Source of the DNA: Acidimicrobiia bacterium
Lineage (GTDB): Bacteria; Actinomycetota; Acidimicrobiia; Acidimicrobiales; SZUA-35
Length of the DNA: 6,339 nt
Assembly: GCA_029857855.1 (NCBI GenBank)
Contig: JAOUGG010000155.1
Coordinates: 1 to 6,339, forward strand
Reading direction: 5' to 3'
Shown here: positions 5,344 through 6,339 of the stretch, in pieces
Position numbering within the stretch: the first letter of the stretch is position 1
How the letters are laid out: each line of letters begins with the position of its first letter
Made by a program: the position numbers and the translations under genes
Notes under the pieces: model-generated
Databases searched by the model: none
Seen by the model: the letters and a program-made list of their open reading frames with translations, nothing else
Told to the model about the DNA's origin: nothing

Positions 5344-6339
5344 ATGCCCAGCGTTCGTACAGCCAGTTCCGTCCCGAAGTCGGCCACCGCGGTCGACGTA
5401 CCTATGTCGACCGAAGCCGTCTCGAAACTTCCGTCGGCCCGCAAGGCCGCAGCCGAGCGGCAGGGATTCGAAGGCAAAATCGGCCAGACACTGGTGCTGG
5501 CCGGTGGTGACGGCGGCCAGGACGAGGTGCTCGTCGGCATCGGGCCGGCCAAGGAGCTCACCACCGCCAAGTTGCGGAAGGCGGCCGCCGCCTTCGCCCG
5601 ATCGGTGACCAGGCACCAGTCCGCCGCCACCAACCTGCTGGCCCACGCCGGCGATCTCGACCAGGCCGAGGCGCTGGCCGCCGTCGCCGAGGGGCTCCGG
5701 CTGTCGACCTATCGTTTCAACCAGCTCCGATCCGATTCCAGCCGCAAGAAGAATGAGGTGAAGCTCAGGACCGTCACCATCGTGGCCTCCGGTAAGGGGC
5801 TCCGGGCCGAGCTCAACCGGGCGAACGCCGTCATCGACGCCGTCGAGTTGGCCCGCGACCTGGTCAACGAGCCAGGCGGCTCGATGACACCGCAGGCGTT
5901 CGTGGCCGCAGCCAAGAAAGCGACGGCCGACACCGGTGTGAAGCTCACGGTGTGGAACCACGCCCGTATCAAGCGGGAGCGGCTCGGTGGCGTGCTGGCC
6001 GTGAACCAGGGTTCGGAACATCCGCCCCAGTTCGTGCAGCTCCACTACAAGCCCGCCAAGGGCCGGCCGAAGGCCAAGGTTGCGCTGGTCGGCAAGGGTG
6101 TCACCTTCGATTCCGGTGGCCTCTCGCTGAAAACGTCGGCCAGCATGATGACGATGAAGATCGACATGGCCGGTGCCGCAGCCGTCCTGGCCACGATGGC
6201 CACGCTGCCCGCCATCAGGGCTCAGGTCGAGGTGACCGGCTACATACCGCTGACCGACAACATGACCGGTCCCGACGCCCAACGCCCGGGCGACGTGTTC
6301 ACGGCCCGCAACGGCAAGACCGTGGAGGTTCTCAACACC
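5344..6339 (+). CDS. pepA: Leucyl aminopeptidase, M17 family (3' end outside window)
   Basis: Cytosolic dinuclear-metal aminopeptidase, hexameric in the family, that removes N-terminal residues from peptides. The first 332 residues are present and open to the window edge. Residues 1-150 are the M17 N-terminal domain. The catalytic domain starts around ELARDLVNEPGG (168-179). GKGVTFDSGGLSLK (250-263) and MKIDMAGAAAV (271-281) give K251 and D256 (metal ligands), K263 (catalytic) and D274 (metal ligand). Their spacing is identical to E. coli PepA K270, D275, K282 and D293. AQRPGDVFTARNGKTVEVLNT follows, and the window ends just before the DAEGR part that would supply the remaining Asp, Glu and Arg. 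Full length is expected near 480-500 aa. The start was chosen by the -10 box 8 bp upstream and the absence of an alternative; it appears leaderless. Confidence 0.95.
   Translation, partial: MPSVRTASSVPKSATAVDVPMSTEAVSKLPSARKAAAERQGFEGKIGQTLVLAGGDGGQDEVLVGIGPAKELTTAKLRKAAAAFARSVTRHQSAATNLLAHAGDLDQAEALAAVAEGLRLSTYRFNQLRSDSSRKKNEVKLRTVTIVASGKGLRAELNRANAVIDAVELARDLVNEPGGSMTPQAFVAAAKKATADTGVKLTVWNHARIKRERLGGVLAVNQGSEHPPQFVQLHYKPAKGRPKAKVALVGKGVTFDSGGLSLKTSASMMTMKIDMAGAAAVLATMATLPAIRAQVEVTGYIPLTDNMTGPDAQRPGDVFTARNGKTVEVLNT

Noticed and set aside
5329..6282. Minus-strand open frame of 317 codons opposite pepA
   Set aside because: The plus strand encodes an M17 peptidase with correctly spaced catalytic residues; the antisense translation is glycine/histidine-rich and unlike a folded protein.

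Overview
The window reads as high-GC chromosomal DNA from an actinobacterium. The evidence is strong G/C preference at third codon positions, a bacterial Ku with a lysine/alanine tail, and a separate LigD-type polymerase gene next to ku. Two genes also appear to start without a ribosome-binding site, directly downstream of a -10 box. An Acidimicrobiia-like lineage is a reasonable guess from general impression, but nothing here proves it. I see no mobile element, CRISPR array, tRNA or rRNA.

Layout: positions 24-1214 hold two minus-strand genes of unknown function. They are a 284-residue soluble, helix-rich protein (360-1214) and, downstream of it, a 90-residue membrane protein (24-296). A 135-bp divergent intergenic region (1215-1349) separates them from the plus-strand genes. 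The plus strand carries an M24 (Xaa-Pro type) metallopeptidase (1350-2459). After 15 bp comes a membrane protein with about eight predicted helices and no family I recognise (2475-3329). A 109-bp gap follows, with a direct repeat, two possible hairpins and a plausible promoter. Next is a two-gene non-homologous end-joining (NHEJ) unit: ku (3439-4329) and, 23 bp later, a stand-alone LigD-type primase-polymerase (4353-5279). A 64-bp gap contains a tandem array of palindromic 14-bp units. The last gene is an M17 leucyl aminopeptidase, pepA (5344 onward), which runs off the right edge just before its NTDAEGR-type signature.

How the genes work together: Ku and the polymerase are the end-binding and end-filling parts of bacterial NHEJ. 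The ligase and nuclease modules are not in this window, so a ligase must be supplied from elsewhere. The two peptidases flanking this unit are probably housekeeping protein- and peptide-turnover enzymes; the M17 gene appears to have its own promoter.

I did not find a convincing undescribed system. The points most worth a second look are the tandem palindromes between the polymerase gene and pepA, the 12-bp minisatellite encoding the Ku tail, the cysteine-free Ku, the split NHEJ layout, and the unrecognised membrane protein paired with the M24 peptidase.
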